Assembly (NCBI RefSeq): GCF_009727055.1
Contig: NC_052350.1
Span: forward strand, 27,406,830 to 27,470,829
DNA from: Benincasa hispida
Taxonomy: Eukaryota > Streptophyta > Magnoliopsida > Cucurbitales > Cucurbitaceae
DNA: 64,000 nucleotides
Direction of reading: 5' to 3'
Shown here: positions 45,045-56,537 of the stretch, in pieces
Numbering within the stretch: the stretch's first letter is position 1
Layout: each line of letters opens with the position of its first letter
The notes under the pieces: model-generated
Database searches by the model: none
What the model was told of the DNA's origin: nothing
The model's input: only the letters and a program-made list of their open reading frames with translations
Program-made: the position numbers and the translations under genes

Positions 45045-45470
45045 ATATGGACTTCAGTGCTACTCATCACTTGACTCCTGATCTTGCTAACATCCAACAC
45101 CCTCATCCCTACTACGGTGTTGAACAAGTTGTCATTGGCAATGGTAAGACATTACTTATATCTAATATCGGTTCAATAATTCTTCCCTCTGTTCATACTC
45201 CATCCCCTGTTAAACTGCATTATGTTCTCCATACTCCATCTATATCTCATAATTTAATCAGAATTAATCGATTATGCTATGACAACAATGCTTATGTTAA
45301 GTTTTTCCTTGACTCTTTTCTTGTCAAGGATGTTCAAACCAAGAGACTTCTTCTCGATGGCAGGCTTGATGGTGGCCTCTACAAACTATCTTTATCTTCC
45401 ACTTCTTTTAAAGACTCTCAATCTCAATGTGAGCCTAATGGTTTTCTTTCCACTCTTTAGGACCTATCTA
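45045..45470 (+). pseudogene. Copia C protease and pre-integrase part
   Basis: The frame from the restored junction has MDFSATHHLTPDLANIQH; the protease active site DSGA reads DFSA, so catalysis is likely lost. It continues with VIGNGKTLLISNIGS, LHYVLHTPSISHNLI and GGLYKLSLS and ends in a TAG at 45458-45460. The next segment WSRRLGHPSSHVV belongs to the pre-integrase domain. Confidence 0.88.
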
Positions 45471-46570
45471 TTTGGTCTCGTAGACTTGGACATCCTTCAT
45501 CTCATGTTGTCAAACTTGTGTTGTCTCAACATGCTTTAAAGTTTAAACATAGTGATACCCTACCTTTTTGCAACTCTTTTTAAATTGATAAAAGTCATAG
45601 ATTACCTTTCCAAAATTATCTCACACATGTCTCTTTTCCTTTTGAAATTGTGTACTCTGATGTTTAAGGCCCATCTCCAATTCCCTCCATCAATGGAAAC
45701 AAATATTTTCTTTTATCTATAGATGCTTATTCTAAATTCACATGGATTTACATTTTGAAAACAAAATTTGAAGTATTGGCTTCCTTCACTCATTTTCGAG
45801 CTATGGTTAAGAACCAATTCTCAACAACTTGAAAGTACTTCAAACTGATGGAGGTGGGGAATTTCGCTCACTATCTGATTCCCTAAATAAACATGGTATT
45901 ATACATCGTATGTCTTGCCTTTATAATCCCCAACAAAATGGTAGTGTTGAGAGGAAAAGTAGGCATGTTGTTGAGGTTGGTCTCTCACTTCTAGCTCACT
46001 CTAATGTCCCTTACAAATTTTGGCACTTTGCCTTCCAAACAGCTATTTATATTATTAATATACTTCCAACTAATACCTTACACCATCAATCTCCTTATGT
46101 TGTTTTATACAAGAAACAACCTGACTATCACCTTCTCAAAACTTTCGGATGTGTTTGTTTTCCTTTTCTTCGACCTTTCAATGATAATAAACTCCAGTTT
46201 CGGTCTCATGAATGTGTGTTCCTTGGGTTTACATCTGCCTATAAAGGTTATCTTTGTTTGGATCACAAAAGTGGAAGAATCTACATCTCTCGTCATGTCA
46301 TATTTAATGCATTGGTCTTTCCTTTTGTCTCTTAGACTATTCCACCTTCGTCTGTACCCTCCTCTAGTCTCCCTATTTCCCTTGATCCTCCTCCCTCTTC
46401 TCCCCTTCCAATAGGACATGGTCCTGCCCAACCCAATGACACCCTTGTTCAACACCATGCTTCTCTATCTTTATCTTCATCTACTGACCCTCCCTCTGTG
46501 TTTACTGCCTCCCTTGCCCTTCCCCAGTTTTCAGAACCTCCACCCCTTTTCCCCTTACTCTTTCCCTTCC
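45471..46570 (+). pseudogene. Copia C integrase and linker, broken
   Basis: Segments are RRLGHPSSHVVKLVLS, CNSF where the zinc CxxC is degraded, EIVYSDV with a stop where Trp is expected, LSIDAYSKFTWIY, then a 168-residue open part. That part has LQTDGGGEF (Asp), YNPQQNGSVERKSRHVV (Glu), FQTAIYIINILPT, CVFLGFTSAYKGYLC and YISRHVIFN. A Pro/Ser-rich linker follows and is interrupted at 46571. Catalytic residues are largely kept, but stops near 45584, 45666 and 45832 separate the parts. Confidence 0.87.
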
Positions 46571-48682
46571 TATAATAGCTCAATTTTGTATACAAACATT
46601 ATAAGAAATTAAATAATGAATGTTAATCAAGGTTCAAGATTAAATTTAGTTATTAGTGAACAAGTTCTAAGTTTAAGCCACTAAGCTCAAAGTTTGGCCT
46701 ACGAATCTTATTGGTCACTAAATAAAATAATAATAAAATAATAAATAGTAATAATCAAAATATATAGAAGGTTTAAGATAATAATGATAAATAGAAAAGG
46801 GAGAACATACATCAAGTAAGTCAGTTAAGAAGAAAAAAATGGGAAAGTCGGTGAAGACTTCCCTATAAATAGGGAAGTGGGCTACTTTGTTGGACAAACA
46901 AAATCAAAGCAAGTTCAAGTAAGTTTCTTTTCTTTCTTCTTTTTCTTTCTTCTTTCTTCTTTTCTTTCTTCTTTTATTTTTCTCTTTCATTTTAGTTTAA
47001 AATTTAAGAAACTTTTTGAATCATGTAAGGAGAAAATCATGAAATGATATTATTAAAACAATAAGGTTTTCTCATATAAACATCAAATAAGGTAACGACT
47101 TAACAATAAGGTTTCCTCATATAAACTGTTTGAATCATGTAAGGAGAAAATCATGAAATGATATTATTTTAATTATATACTACTAGTCCTACACTATTAC
47201 CATTACTATAGTTATTACTATTTAATTCACATCACTATTAATAATAGTATCAATGTACTTATTATGATTACTAATATTTTAATATTATTGTATTTACTAT
47301 TACAATGATAAATATTAACTTTTTATTATTTTTCTCTCCTCCTCCTAATCTTCTTCTTCTTATTATTATTATTACTACTACCACTACTAAACTACTACTA
47401 CAACTACTTTTATTATCATTCTACTACCACTATTATTATTATTACTATTATTATCATCATCATTATTATTAATGTTGTCATTATTATTTTTATTGCCATT
47501 AACGTTCTACTACAAGTACTATCCTTATTATATTCATTCCTATTATTGTTGTTGTTGTTGTTATTATTTTAATACTGTTATTATTATTATTATTATTATT
47601 ATAATCATCAACATCATCATCATTATCGTTATCGTCATCATCATTGTTAAATAATTAAGCATAGCTATATTAATACTCTCAAGATTTAATAATTATAATT
47701 TTATAAATAACTAAGCAAGATATGTTCATCAAATTCCTTAATCCAAAAGTCTTAAAACTAATTTTAGTCATAAGTGTTCTTCATGAAATCCATAGGACCA
47801 AACCATAAGGAATAATTGCATTCGAGGTAAGTAGTTTATCTCACCCTCTCTTTAAGTGTTTTATGGTAGTGTACCTTTGTTATGTTGCATTATTATGTTA
47901 TTATTGTTATGTTACATTACATATTTAAAACACGTTTCTCTACAAGGGACCCCATGCATTATGTTTGTTCATGATTAAGATCAAGTTTTAATTAGGCATA
48001 GGTTATACTTCCAGGGGTAGCATGACATGTATGGTTGCACCCCTCTTGCCCAATCTTATGTTATGTTTATGCTAGGGACCAACAGGGTATGTATAGTTGC
48101 ACCCCTCTAGTCCAATCTTATGTCTATGTTAATGGTTGGTGTTGGATGCGACTCTAGCCCTCCTGATTGCATGACCCACTAATCATCAGATGGGTTAGTT
48201 TCCGTTTAAGTTCACATCTTCCTACCAGGGTGGGGGGACTCACATTAAAAGTGTAACCGATTACCTCATATTATGGTAAGTTTATGTTTTGGGTCTCAAT
48301 CATATGTTTTCATGACATGTATGTGACTGTGCATTTGGTCACTACCTTAAGTGAGAACTACTTATTGGGTATATTATATGCTCATCCTATTTTATAGACT
48401 TTGTAGGTAAGGACAACGTAGGTGCCATGACTGGACGTCGCTTAAGGGGATAACTATCAAACTCACTATTTTGGTCATATATGCATTTTGTTCCAATACG
48501 CTAATGTTTTATGGATCTTGGTGTTTTGTAAAATAAACTTTTTGTATAATCTTGCTTCTTAATTAATACAACTTTAGATATGTTCTTTTGAAATCTTTAC
48601 CAAAACTCATCTCATGATAGAAAAGTCTAAGTATACATGTTGCAGTGATCGGACCTTGTTATATAAGGGTCAGGTCGTTACA
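46571..48682 (+). mobile_element. 5' LTR of the deleted gypsy (2112 bp)
   Basis: Its end, GGTCAGGTCGTTACA, recurs at 50871-50885, and 48240-48682 matches 50446-50885 well (for example TTACCTCATATTATG(G/A)TAAG and CATATGTTTTCATGACATG). A TTA/TAC-rich microsatellite fills 47340-47650. Hairpin-capable stretches such as ATGCGA...TTGCAT and ACCCA...TGGGT lie at about 48147-48190. Confidence 0.9.
47340..47650. repeat. TTA/CTA/TCA-type microsatellite
   Basis: A 300-bp run of trinucleotides (TTATTA, CTACTA, TCATCA, GTTGTT) with frequent changes of unit lies inside the gypsy LTR. The open frame at 47472-47654 comes from this repeat. Confidence 0.9.
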
Positions 48683-48685
48683 GTA

Positions 48686-48697
48686 TGGTATTAAAGC
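48686..48697 (+). other. Degenerate primer-binding site of the deleted gypsy
   Basis: TGGTATTAAAGC differs at two positions from TGGTATCAGAGC and lies three bases after the LTR end. Confidence 0.8.
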
Positions 48698-48902
48698 ATT
48701 TGAGCCAAGTAGGCTCTACTGCATTAGAAGAGTTGTAGTATTTGATGGTTTGGCTTGTTAAGCGATGCCCACAGTTATGCCAAATACATTGGTACATGGA
48801 ATTTTTAGACAAGTGACTTAGTAAATAATTTAGTAAGCATAAGTATGAGTAAAAGAAGTAGGATTGGATTTCTTCCTTATTATGAAAGAATGTGTGTACC
48901 AG

Positions 48903-50445
48903 ATGCCACCACAACGAGCTTCAACAAAACGAGGCAGACCTCGAAGTGAATCCACAGGGATTCAAAATCAAGGAAATGGGCAAACGCCTTACGTGTTACT
49001 TACACCAGAAACATTACAAATACTAATACAAAATATAAGTAACGGAAGCACAACCTCATCCACCAAACCAATAACCAATGATACAAGTGACTAAAAAATT
49101 ATTCAAGAATTCAGGAAGTTTAATTCTTCAACATTTTATGGATCATAGATCCAACTATAGAAGAGAATTGGATAACAGAAACAGAAACCATTTTCTGCCA
49201 CATGAACACCCCAAAAGGATAGAAAGTAAATTGTGCCATCTACATGTTAAGAGGTGATGCAAAGTTCTGGTGGGAATCCATACAAAGAACAATCAAAGGT
49301 TCGATTTCGTGGCAACAATTTAGTCAGGCTTTTTATAACAAGTATTTCCCTTTGATAGTGAGATATCAAAAGGAAGTGTAATTTCTTAATCTTCGTCAAG
49401 AGAACATGTTGGTGGCGGAGTATGAATAGAAATTTGATTGCTTGTCCCACTTTGTTCCTCGGCTAGCAGACACAGAAGAGAATAAGGTGGAAAGGTTTAT
49501 TTGGGGATTAAGAGCAGGCATTCGGGGCATAGTTACTGCTTTCTGACACAAAGAGTATGCATTTGCCCTTGAGTCGGTCTTACTCATGGAAGTAGATCTT
49601 GCTGCCAAAACCTCAATTCCTGAACGAGGATTCATCCAAAATCAAAAGAGGAAATTCAACCAACAAGGCTTTCAACATTCATAACGGCAAGTTAAAAATT
49701 CCCAAGGCACTCAGGGCGTACAGTCACAACAGAAGAGACAAACATTCACATATCCTAAGTGCGAAAATTATAGAAAACACCATCAGGGGTAATGGCTTTG
49801 AAACTTAGGAGTGTGTTTCAGCTGTGGCCAGACGGGTCACTACGCAGGGTTTGCCTAAAGCTCATCACCCAAGTATCAACTACTCAGACCACCTAGCCTA
49901 TCAGTAATAAGGTTACCCAACAGTAGAAAGGACAGATGTTTGCTATTACACGTCAAGAGGCAGAGAATCAAGATATAGTTGTTACAGGTACATTATCCAT
50001 CCTCGGCTATTATGCCTTCACTTTATTTGATTTGGGCTTTATTCATTCATTCATCACTACAACATTTGCACAACATGCTCAACTAACATCAAAGCCCTTA
50101 GGTTACATTCTAACCGTAGCTACTCCTGCCAGAGTATCTATGTTGGCCAGTTCAATGGTGGAAAACTGCGAGTAGACAATATCAAGACATAAAATAGGGG
50201 TGACTCTTATCATCCTAAACATAAGTGATTTTGACATAATACTATGTATGGATTGGTTAGCAATAAAATATGCAAGCATAGGTTGCCATAATAAAGAGAT
50301 CATATTCACCTTTCCAACAAGAACCAAATTTAAATTTAAGAGTTCTAATATACAATCAGCCCCAAGAATAATTGCAGCCTTAAAAACTAAGCATTTGCTC
50401 AACCATGGGGCTTGGGCATAACTAGTAAGCATGGTGGATTTACGA
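48903..50445 (+). pseudogene. gag: Gypsy gag and partial protease, broken
   Basis: The start ATG at 48903 gives MPPQRASTKRGRPRSEST. Later segments in shifting frames are FRKFNSSTFYGS (49110), a YMLRGDAKFWWES-like part (49235), FYNKYFPLIVRYQKE (49330), and a knuckle-like CFSCGQTGHYA-type stretch at 49811-49850. The protease region has FAITRQEAENQDIVVTGTL (49938) and LFDLGFIHSFITTTFA (50020), where the active site DSG reads DLG. IILCMDWLA (50235) marks its end. Stops are frequent. Reverse transcriptase, RNase H and integrase are deleted. Confidence 0.83.
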
Positions 50446-50885
50446 AACACTAAATCACATTGGAAGTGTAATCGATTACCTCATATTATGATAAGCTTAT
50501 GTTTTGGGTCCCAATCATATGTTTTCATGACATGTTGCATGTGATAGTGCATTTGGTCACTAACTTAAGTGAGAACTACTTAATCATCCTATTTTACAAA
50601 CTTTGTAAGTAAGGAGACAACGTAGGTGGCATAACTGGACGTCGTTTAAGGGGCCAACCATCAAACTCACTATTTTGGTCAAATATGCATTTGTTCCACT
50701 ATGCTAATGCTTTATGGATCCCGGTGTTTTGTAAAATAAACTTTTTGTATAGTTTTGCTTCTTAATTAATAAAATTTTAGATATGTTCTTTTGAAATCTT
50801 TACCAAAACTCATCTCATGATGGAAAACTCTAAGTATACATGTCGTAGCGATTGAACCTTGTTATGTAAGGGTCAGGTCGTTACA
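50446..50885 (+). mobile_element. Truncated 3' LTR of the deleted gypsy
   Basis: It matches 48240-48682, with a 17-bp gap relative to it after GAGAACTACTTA. The left border lies in ATCACATTGGAAGTGTAA, where the 5' LTR has CTCACATTAAAAGTGTAA. The shared TCACATT could be the microhomology at the deletion joint. Confidence 0.88.
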
Positions 50886-50890
50886 CTTCC

Positions 50891-51680
50891 CCTATATCTT
50901 ATCCTTCCTCCATTTTATCCCCCACATCCATACATAGTTCCAACCTTATCCCATCTCCTACAACTTCCATTTCCCCTGACCCCACATCCCTTATCCGCCA
51001 TTCTATTCTACCACAAAATGCTCATTCTATGATTACCAGATCTAAGGTAGACATCTTCAAACCTAAGGCTTAGATCTCTGTTGCTGTGGACTTGGATAAA
51101 AGTGAACCCTGATCTTATAAGGATGCCTTATTGCACCCACAGTGGAAACAAGCTATGACTGAGGAGTATGAGGCTCTTCTTCATAACAACACCTGGTCTT
51201 TGGTTCTTTTACCTCCAAATCGCAAGATCATTGGTAGTAAATGGGTCCTTCAATCAAGTGGTTAAACTTACAACAATTTGCATCCTTTTAAGTATTGTCT
51301 TGTCTCACAATTGAGTTATTAAATAGCTTGATGTGCACAATACTTTTCTTAATGGTGACTTGTCTGAGGAGGTTTATCTTAAACAACCAGTCGATTTTAT
51401 TGACTCAAAGTATCCTCATCATGTGCTTTTACTTTATAAAGCTCTTTATAGCCTTAAGCAAAGTCCTCATGCCTAGTTCTCTAAGCTCAATTCTTGTTTG
51501 TTTCAGTAGGGTTTCTTCAGTTCCAAATCTGACTCTTCCATGTTTGTTTATCGTAAGGATGGTTCCATAATTATTTCTCATTTACGTGAATGATATTATT
51601 GTCACAGGTAACAATTGTTCTCTCATTCAGCTTTTTTGTCTCTTACCTGAATAGTCATTTTTCTCTTAAAGACCTTGGTG
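50891..51680 (+). pseudogene. Copia C linker and reverse transcriptase, N-terminal part, broken
   Basis: A Ser/Pro-rich linker resumes after the gypsy and contains HSMITRSKVDIFKPKA (51020). Reverse transcriptase follows in pieces: WKQAMTEEYEALLHNNTW (51148), NRKIIGSKWVL (51220), VHNTFLNGDLSEEVYLKQP (51330), YKALYSLKQSPHA (51435), DSSMFVYRKDGSI (51530), and at 51580 YVNDIIVTG, the catalytic YVDD with one Asp changed. Frameshifts at 51260, 51310 and 51580. Confidence 0.87.
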
Positions 51681-52500
51681 ACAGCCTTTTTTCTTGGCAT
51701 TCAAGTCTTGTGTGATAAATTAGTCATGTATCTGTCTCAGCAAAGGTACGTTACAGAGTTATTGGCTCGAGCAAACATGACTGATTGCAAGCCCATTCAT
51801 TCTCCAATGGCCTTTGGTGTGCATCTATCTCTCCATGATGGTGAGCTCCTTGATAATCCAACAGAATATCAAAGTTTGGTTGGTGCTTTGCAATATTGCA
51901 TTTTAACTCGCCCAAACATCAACTTCACTGTTGGTAAACTTTGCCAATTTCTCCATGCCCCAACCACCACTCATATGCAAGCTGCTAAACATCTTCTTCG
52001 ATATCTGAAAGGCACAGTTAGTCATGGGATTGTCTTGTCAAAATATTCCATTCCAACCTTAACTTGTTTCACCGATGCAGATTGGGCTAGTTGTCCGGAT
52101 GACAGACATATTACAAGTGGTTTTTGCGTGTTTCTTGGCACAAGTTTGATCTCTTGGGTTCTTCTAAATAGCGTGTTGTCTCCTGTTCAAGCCCTGAATC
52201 ATAATATAGGGGAATGTCGAATGCCATTGCTGAGTTGTTATGGATTCAGTCTCTTCCTCTCCCTTTGTTGCTTTGTGACAATGTGAATGCCACTTTCTTG
52301 GCTACTGATCTGGTGCTTCATAATCGCACAAACACATTGAGATCGACCATCACGTCATTCGTGAGAAGGTTGCCCGAAGACAACTCTGTGTTAAGTTTGT
52401 CCCTTTTCATGATCAACTTGTTGATATCATGACCAAAGCTATCCCTTCTCCTCGTTTTAACAACCTAAGAATCAAGCTCACTGTGGCCTCAGCCTTTGCT
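51681..52500 (+). pseudogene. Copia C RT end and RNase H, broken
   Basis: The 203-residue frame from 51675 has FFLGIQVLCDKLVMYLSQQR, YVTELLARANMTDCKP, YQSLVGALQYCILTRPNI, HLLRYLKGTVSHG and CFTDADWASCPDDRHITSGF, the joint of reverse transcriptase and RNase H. After a shift at about 52200 come SNAIAELLWIQSL, then a HHVIREKVA-like part near 52345, and a final segment before the LTR. Late frameshifts inactivate it. Confidence 0.87.
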
Positions 52501-52514
52501 TCACTTGTGGGTGA

Positions 52515-52748
52515 TGATGGAATGAATTTGTTTTTACTGTTCATTTCTTTATTTTTACCTTTGTTTTTAGAATCTTTTCTGTTTTGATTTTCCGTTCCCT
52601 TTCTTTCCTTTATGTTATTTTTCCCTATCAGTGCCTGCCATGTGGCAGTCTATCAGCCTTTAAATATTGTCTGAAGGAATGGTACTATCATCGAGTTTTT
52701 TTCCTCATTCTCTCTACTATCTTTTATTGTCTTCATTCTTTTATAATA
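52515..52748 (+). mobile_element. Copia C 3' LTR
   Basis: It runs from TGATGGAATGAATTTG to TTTTATAATA (CA changed to TA), paired with 41422-41656 and followed by the target copy GTAGC. Visible differences from the 5' LTR are few per 100 bp. Confidence 0.93.
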
Positions 52749-52753
52749 GTAGC

Positions 52754-53380
52754 ACTCTGATGCCTACCAATGGTTTTGATAGAGACTCGAACGTCTCTCA
52801 ATTCCAGCGAAGTTCCAACTGCTATCCTACTGCAACCCACCTGCAAATAAGAGAGAGGATGAAGAAGAAAAAAGAAGGGAAGAAAGAGAGGTGAAAGAAA
52901 AGAAAGATGTTGGAAATCGTGGATGGAGGAAGAAGAAGGAATTTGGTAAAGGTAGTGGTGGATCCCACCCACTTTCTCATTTCTTTTTCTTTTTCCTTTA
53001 TCTTTATATTATTTGTACTATTTTGCAACATGTTTCAATGTGATTTTACATGAATTTGATTAGTTGTATATTTTAAATTGTTTTTAAAACAGAAACTTTT
53101 TTTTCTAATTAAATTATAAATGGATTTCATTCTTTAAATCCTCTAAATAATATTTAAAATAACTTTTGTTAATTTGTTCAAACTTGTAATTTGGTGTTAA
53201 TTTGAAGATTTGGTTAAATAAACTCCAATATAGTTGATTTGTCTTTAATTTTCGATTTTCCAAGTTATATTTTTCAATACGATTTTAATTTAGAATTCTA
53301 AAAAAGAAATTTCAATATCAATATAGTGTCAAACTCTTCAATTTGCTTTAAATGAATTATTTTATAATTTCAAATGATAA
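52754..53380. other. Right flank of copia C, unassigned
   Basis: The sequence continues the left flank (to 41421), giving ...GGGTAGTAGCACTCTGATGCC around the target site. The first 280 bp are richer in G/C, the rest AT-rich with repeated AATTTCAATTTTAATTT-type words extending to about 53950. No gene supported. Confidence 0.4.
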
Positions 53381-53390
53381 AACTATTGAA

Positions 53391-53555
53391 AATATTTACA
53401 AGATATAACAAAATTTTAGAACTATAAATGATAGATGCTGATAGAAATCGATAGACTTCTATCGGTGTCTATCAATATCACTGATAGATACTGATAAAAG
53501 TCTATCAGTGTCTATCATTGATAGTTTTAAAATTTTGCTATATTTTGTAAATATT
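53391..53555. mobile_element. Small MITE-like element with GATAGA/TCTATC core
   Basis: Inverted ends of 35 bp (53391-53425 and 53521-53555) match except at three positions; each holds ATATTTACAA.ATATA.CAAAATTTT. Between them runs a self-complementary array of GATAGA and TCTATC words (GATAGACTTCTATCGGTG, AAAGTCTATCAGTGTCTATC). It could extend further outwards. I associate this motif set with repeats common in cucurbit genomes. Confidence 0.7.
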
Positions 53556-54093
53556 TTTTTTTTATTTTTCTATATTTAAAAATGACCCATTTCCAATTTG
53601 AATTTCTAAAAACAATCTTAATTTCAATTTTAATTTTAATTTTTCATAAATGACTTTGAACTTGGTTTTAATTTAACTGAATTTCAATTATATTTAAGTT
53701 TAACTTCCAATATATCTCAAAATTATTTAATTTGAATTATCTAAATAAAATTCAATTTGATTTACATAAATTTTGGATAATTTCAATTTGGAATTTTTAA
53801 AAACAATCTCAATTTCAATTTTAATTTTAATTTTTCATAAATGACTTTAAATTTGGCTTTAGTTCAATCGAATTTAAATTTTATTTAAGTTCATTTCCAA
53901 ATATTTCAAATTTGTGTTTAATTTAAATTCTCCAAATAAAATTCAATTTGATTTTGTTCGCACGAGGTTTTCAAGGAAATTTAATTTGTGGAATTTGAAC
54001 TTTTGTATTTATGTTAATTTTAGTGTAGTAAATACAATCTCTTATATAATATTTCTTTGAAGCTTTCAAAATAAACTTTAATCTTTATGTTGG

Positions 54094-54280
54094 TTGATCT
54101 TCTTGGAAGATCGACCTTTGGGCTTGTTGATCTTCTTGGATGATCGGCCTTTGGACTTGTTAATCTTCTTGGATGATCATACCTTGGGCTTCATGATCTT
54201 CTTTGATGATCCGCCTTTGGATTTATTGATATTCCTGGATGATCGGCCTTTGGGCTCGATGATCTTTTTGGAGGATTAGT
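54094..54280. repeat. 39-bp minisatellite, open in one frame
   Basis: Five units of the type GATCTTCTTGGATGATCGGCCTTTGGGCTTGTT, of 39 bp, follow each other. The length is a multiple of three and the plus strand stays open for 61 codons with a 13-residue repeat around LIFLDDRPLGL. No transposon protein of this kind is known to me; it is most likely an LTR-internal repeat. Confidence 0.8.
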
Positions 54281-54852
54281 GTTTGCATGAGGTTTTCGAA
54301 GAAACTTGTTTCATGGAGTTGAACTTAAGTTGGTGTTGATGTAGATGTTGATTTGATGCGATGTGGTTCGATCTCTAGTACTTGATCCTCTGATTCTCTC
54401 TTAGTCGAATGCGTACACTTGATTTGAGGAGGCAAAATGTGTGATGGTCTTGGAGTTGAAGTCTTGGAAGAATGTTGTATCTTCGAAGGACTTTAGTCTT
54501 TAAGTGTGGTCAGCTTCAGGAGTCAAGAAGTCTTTTGATTGTTTGGGAACTTCTCTTTTGGCCCTCTGGAGTGTAGAAGTTCTGACTTGCTTGGAGTAGT
54601 TTTTGGGCCTATTGATCATTTTAGATCGGCCTATGATCTTTTCCTTGAGTTTGAGGAGATTGAATCTTCAGTTTGTAGGTTGTAAAGATACAGTCAGTTG
54701 TTGAAGTCTTCTAATCTTCAAACCTTCAAATAGTTTAGATTTTCAGTTCTTTAGAGTTATAGTGTTTTAGTCTTCAAAACTTTGAGAAGCTTCAGTCCTC
54801 AGCACTTGAGAGCTTGAGAGCATTGGCTTTCAAGAATTAGGAGCTTCAGTTC

Positions 54853-55040
54853 TTGGATCTTGGGAGCTTAAATCTTCAGAGCTTTAATATGCCTTTTGAT
54901 CTTCAGAGCTTTAGTATGTCGCTTGATCTTCACAACTTTGATATGTCTTCTGATCTTCAGAGCTTTGATATGGCTTCTAATCTTCAGGGCTTTAGTATGC
55001 TTTCTGATCTTCAGAGCTTTGAAGGAGTTGTGTTCTTCAG
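54853..55040. repeat. 27-bp minisatellite, open in one frame
   Basis: About six units of the type GATCTTCAGAGCTTTGATATGTCTTCT (27 bp) encode, in the open 133-codon frame from 54853, a nine-residue repeat LQSFDMSSD. The stretch before it (54690-54850) holds looser versions of TCTTCAGAGCTT. It looks like a repeat-rich LTR or leader, not a host gene. Confidence 0.75.
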
Positions 55041-55599
55041 ATCCTCAAAGCTTCAGAACTTCAGAGAGCTTTGGCCTTTAATTCTTCTAACCTCCCCAAA
55101 TGAAAAGATAAAGTCTCTATTTACAGAGGTTTCTCATGGGCCTTACATGGACTTAGGCCTAATTACTTTATTGGGCCCAAATTGGGTTTGGGCTAAAGTT
55201 GGGCGGGCCCATTTGTTGTTGGGCCGAAATACTGGACTTGAGTTTAATCTTTAATTTAGCCCAAAATTTTACCATAAGTTTGAATTGAGTTGGATCTGAG
55301 CGACTTTAATTACTCAACCCAATTCAACTTATACATTTTTCAATAGGCTCGGGTTTTCATTGATGATGTGGTAACTCGTGATTTACCTAAATTTCTCATT
55401 CAACAAATTTAAATAAATTTTAAATCATTTTAATTTTTAATTTCTAGAAATAATCTCAATTTCAATTTCAATTTTTCACAAATGATTTTTAATTTGGTTC
55501 TAATTCAAAGTTTTCAAATACATTCCAATTTCATTCATATTTGAATGCTTTAAATATAATTTTAATTTGATTTCACCTTGATTTATAAAATAAATTTAA

Positions 55600-56450
55600 A
55601 TCTTTCTTAAGGGTTTACACCACTCATAGGGATTTAATTCACATTTTATTTTTAAAATGTGATTTAATCCATATGAGATATTTTTTTAAATATCATGTTA
55701 ATCCTATTATGGAGTTGAGGTCATCAATAATGTCTTAAATTCTTGAGGTAAACGTTTTCTCTAATTAGAGATTTCAAACATTAACATGATAATAAATCGA
55801 TGGACACTCACAAAATGCAACTATATTTTATTCTTAAAGTAAGAGTGAGCTTTAGTGAGACATTGTTTAACTTAAATTTTGACATTTAAGTATTAATTAA
55901 CCGTTCGCTTTTAAATTGGATTTTTAAAATAAAATGCGTTTGACAATGGATTGTAAATAAAATTGATTATAAGTAGTACTATCTAGGCTGGGTACTTAAG
56001 TTGATCGTAAGGGAACACATTTATATAGGAACTATTTAAATAGTCATATTTTATTTAATTTCATTAACTTGTTTTAAATAAACATTTGGCAATAAGATCA
56101 ACATTTTTTTTTTTTACAAATAAAGACCATTTTTAATAAAACAAATTGGATAACAAAAAAATAGAATATTTTCAAACGGGTGTTGTAGGATGCTAATACC
56201 TTCGCTACATTCAATTACCCCCAAACTTATCTTCAGTAAATAAGACTGGTTTATTTCTTTTTCTTTTTGAAATGGATGACTAATCACATCCCAAAATGGT
56301 TGATGGTGACTCCAAATCTTTCACCTCAAAAGAGACTTATAGGAAAGGATGTCAGCTGCTCCACGTAGTGATGATGTTGCGCAAGCACAATTTTCATATA
56401 TGAACATATCTTTATCATTTTTAACTATATTTTGACGAGTTTAAATCTTC
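55600..56450 (+). mobile_element. TAT-type LTR fragment, plus orientation
   Basis: Blocks match the reverse complement of the TAT LTR at 15840-16330: TAGTGAGACATTGTTTAACTT (55857), TTAAGTTGATCGTAAGGGAACACAT (55995) and GATGGTGACTCCAAATCTTTCACCT (56304). It is therefore the 3' part of an LTR facing right, diverged from the 15.7-kb copy. Borders are approximate. Confidence 0.65.
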
Positions 56451-56537
56451 CATCTAAATAAAGCTTTGTGTCTGTGGAAACATAACTTTAGTCTAAATTA
56501 AACAATATAAACAAGTGAATAGGAAAAGAAAATTAAT

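Larger units (their letters stand above)
46571..50885 (+). mobile_element. Gypsy element with internal deletion, in copia C linker
   Basis: It is flanked by a perfect CTTCC duplication (46566-46570 and 50886-50890). The 5' LTR spans 46571-48682 (TATAATAGCTC...GGTCGTTACA, TG changed to TA), followed by a degenerate primer site, gag and part of protease. At about 50446 the sequence jumps straight into the last 440 bp of the 3' LTR. Because both target duplications are intact, the deletion took place inside the element after insertion or before its transposition. Confidence 0.92.
41422..52748 (+). mobile_element. Copia C, full element with two nested insertions
   Basis: LTRs of 235 and 234 bp (41422-41656 and 52515-52748) bound the element. 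A perfect 5-bp target duplication GTAGC lies at 41417-41421 and 52749-52753. The primer site follows the 5' LTR directly. It contains a family A solo LTR (43066-45044) and an internally deleted gypsy (46571-50885). Without these it is about 5.0 kb. Gene order gag, protease, integrase, reverse transcriptase, RNase H is that of copia. Confidence 0.95.

Noticed and set aside
47472..47654. Ile-rich peptide
   Set aside because: Product of the TTA/TCA microsatellite in a gypsy LTR.
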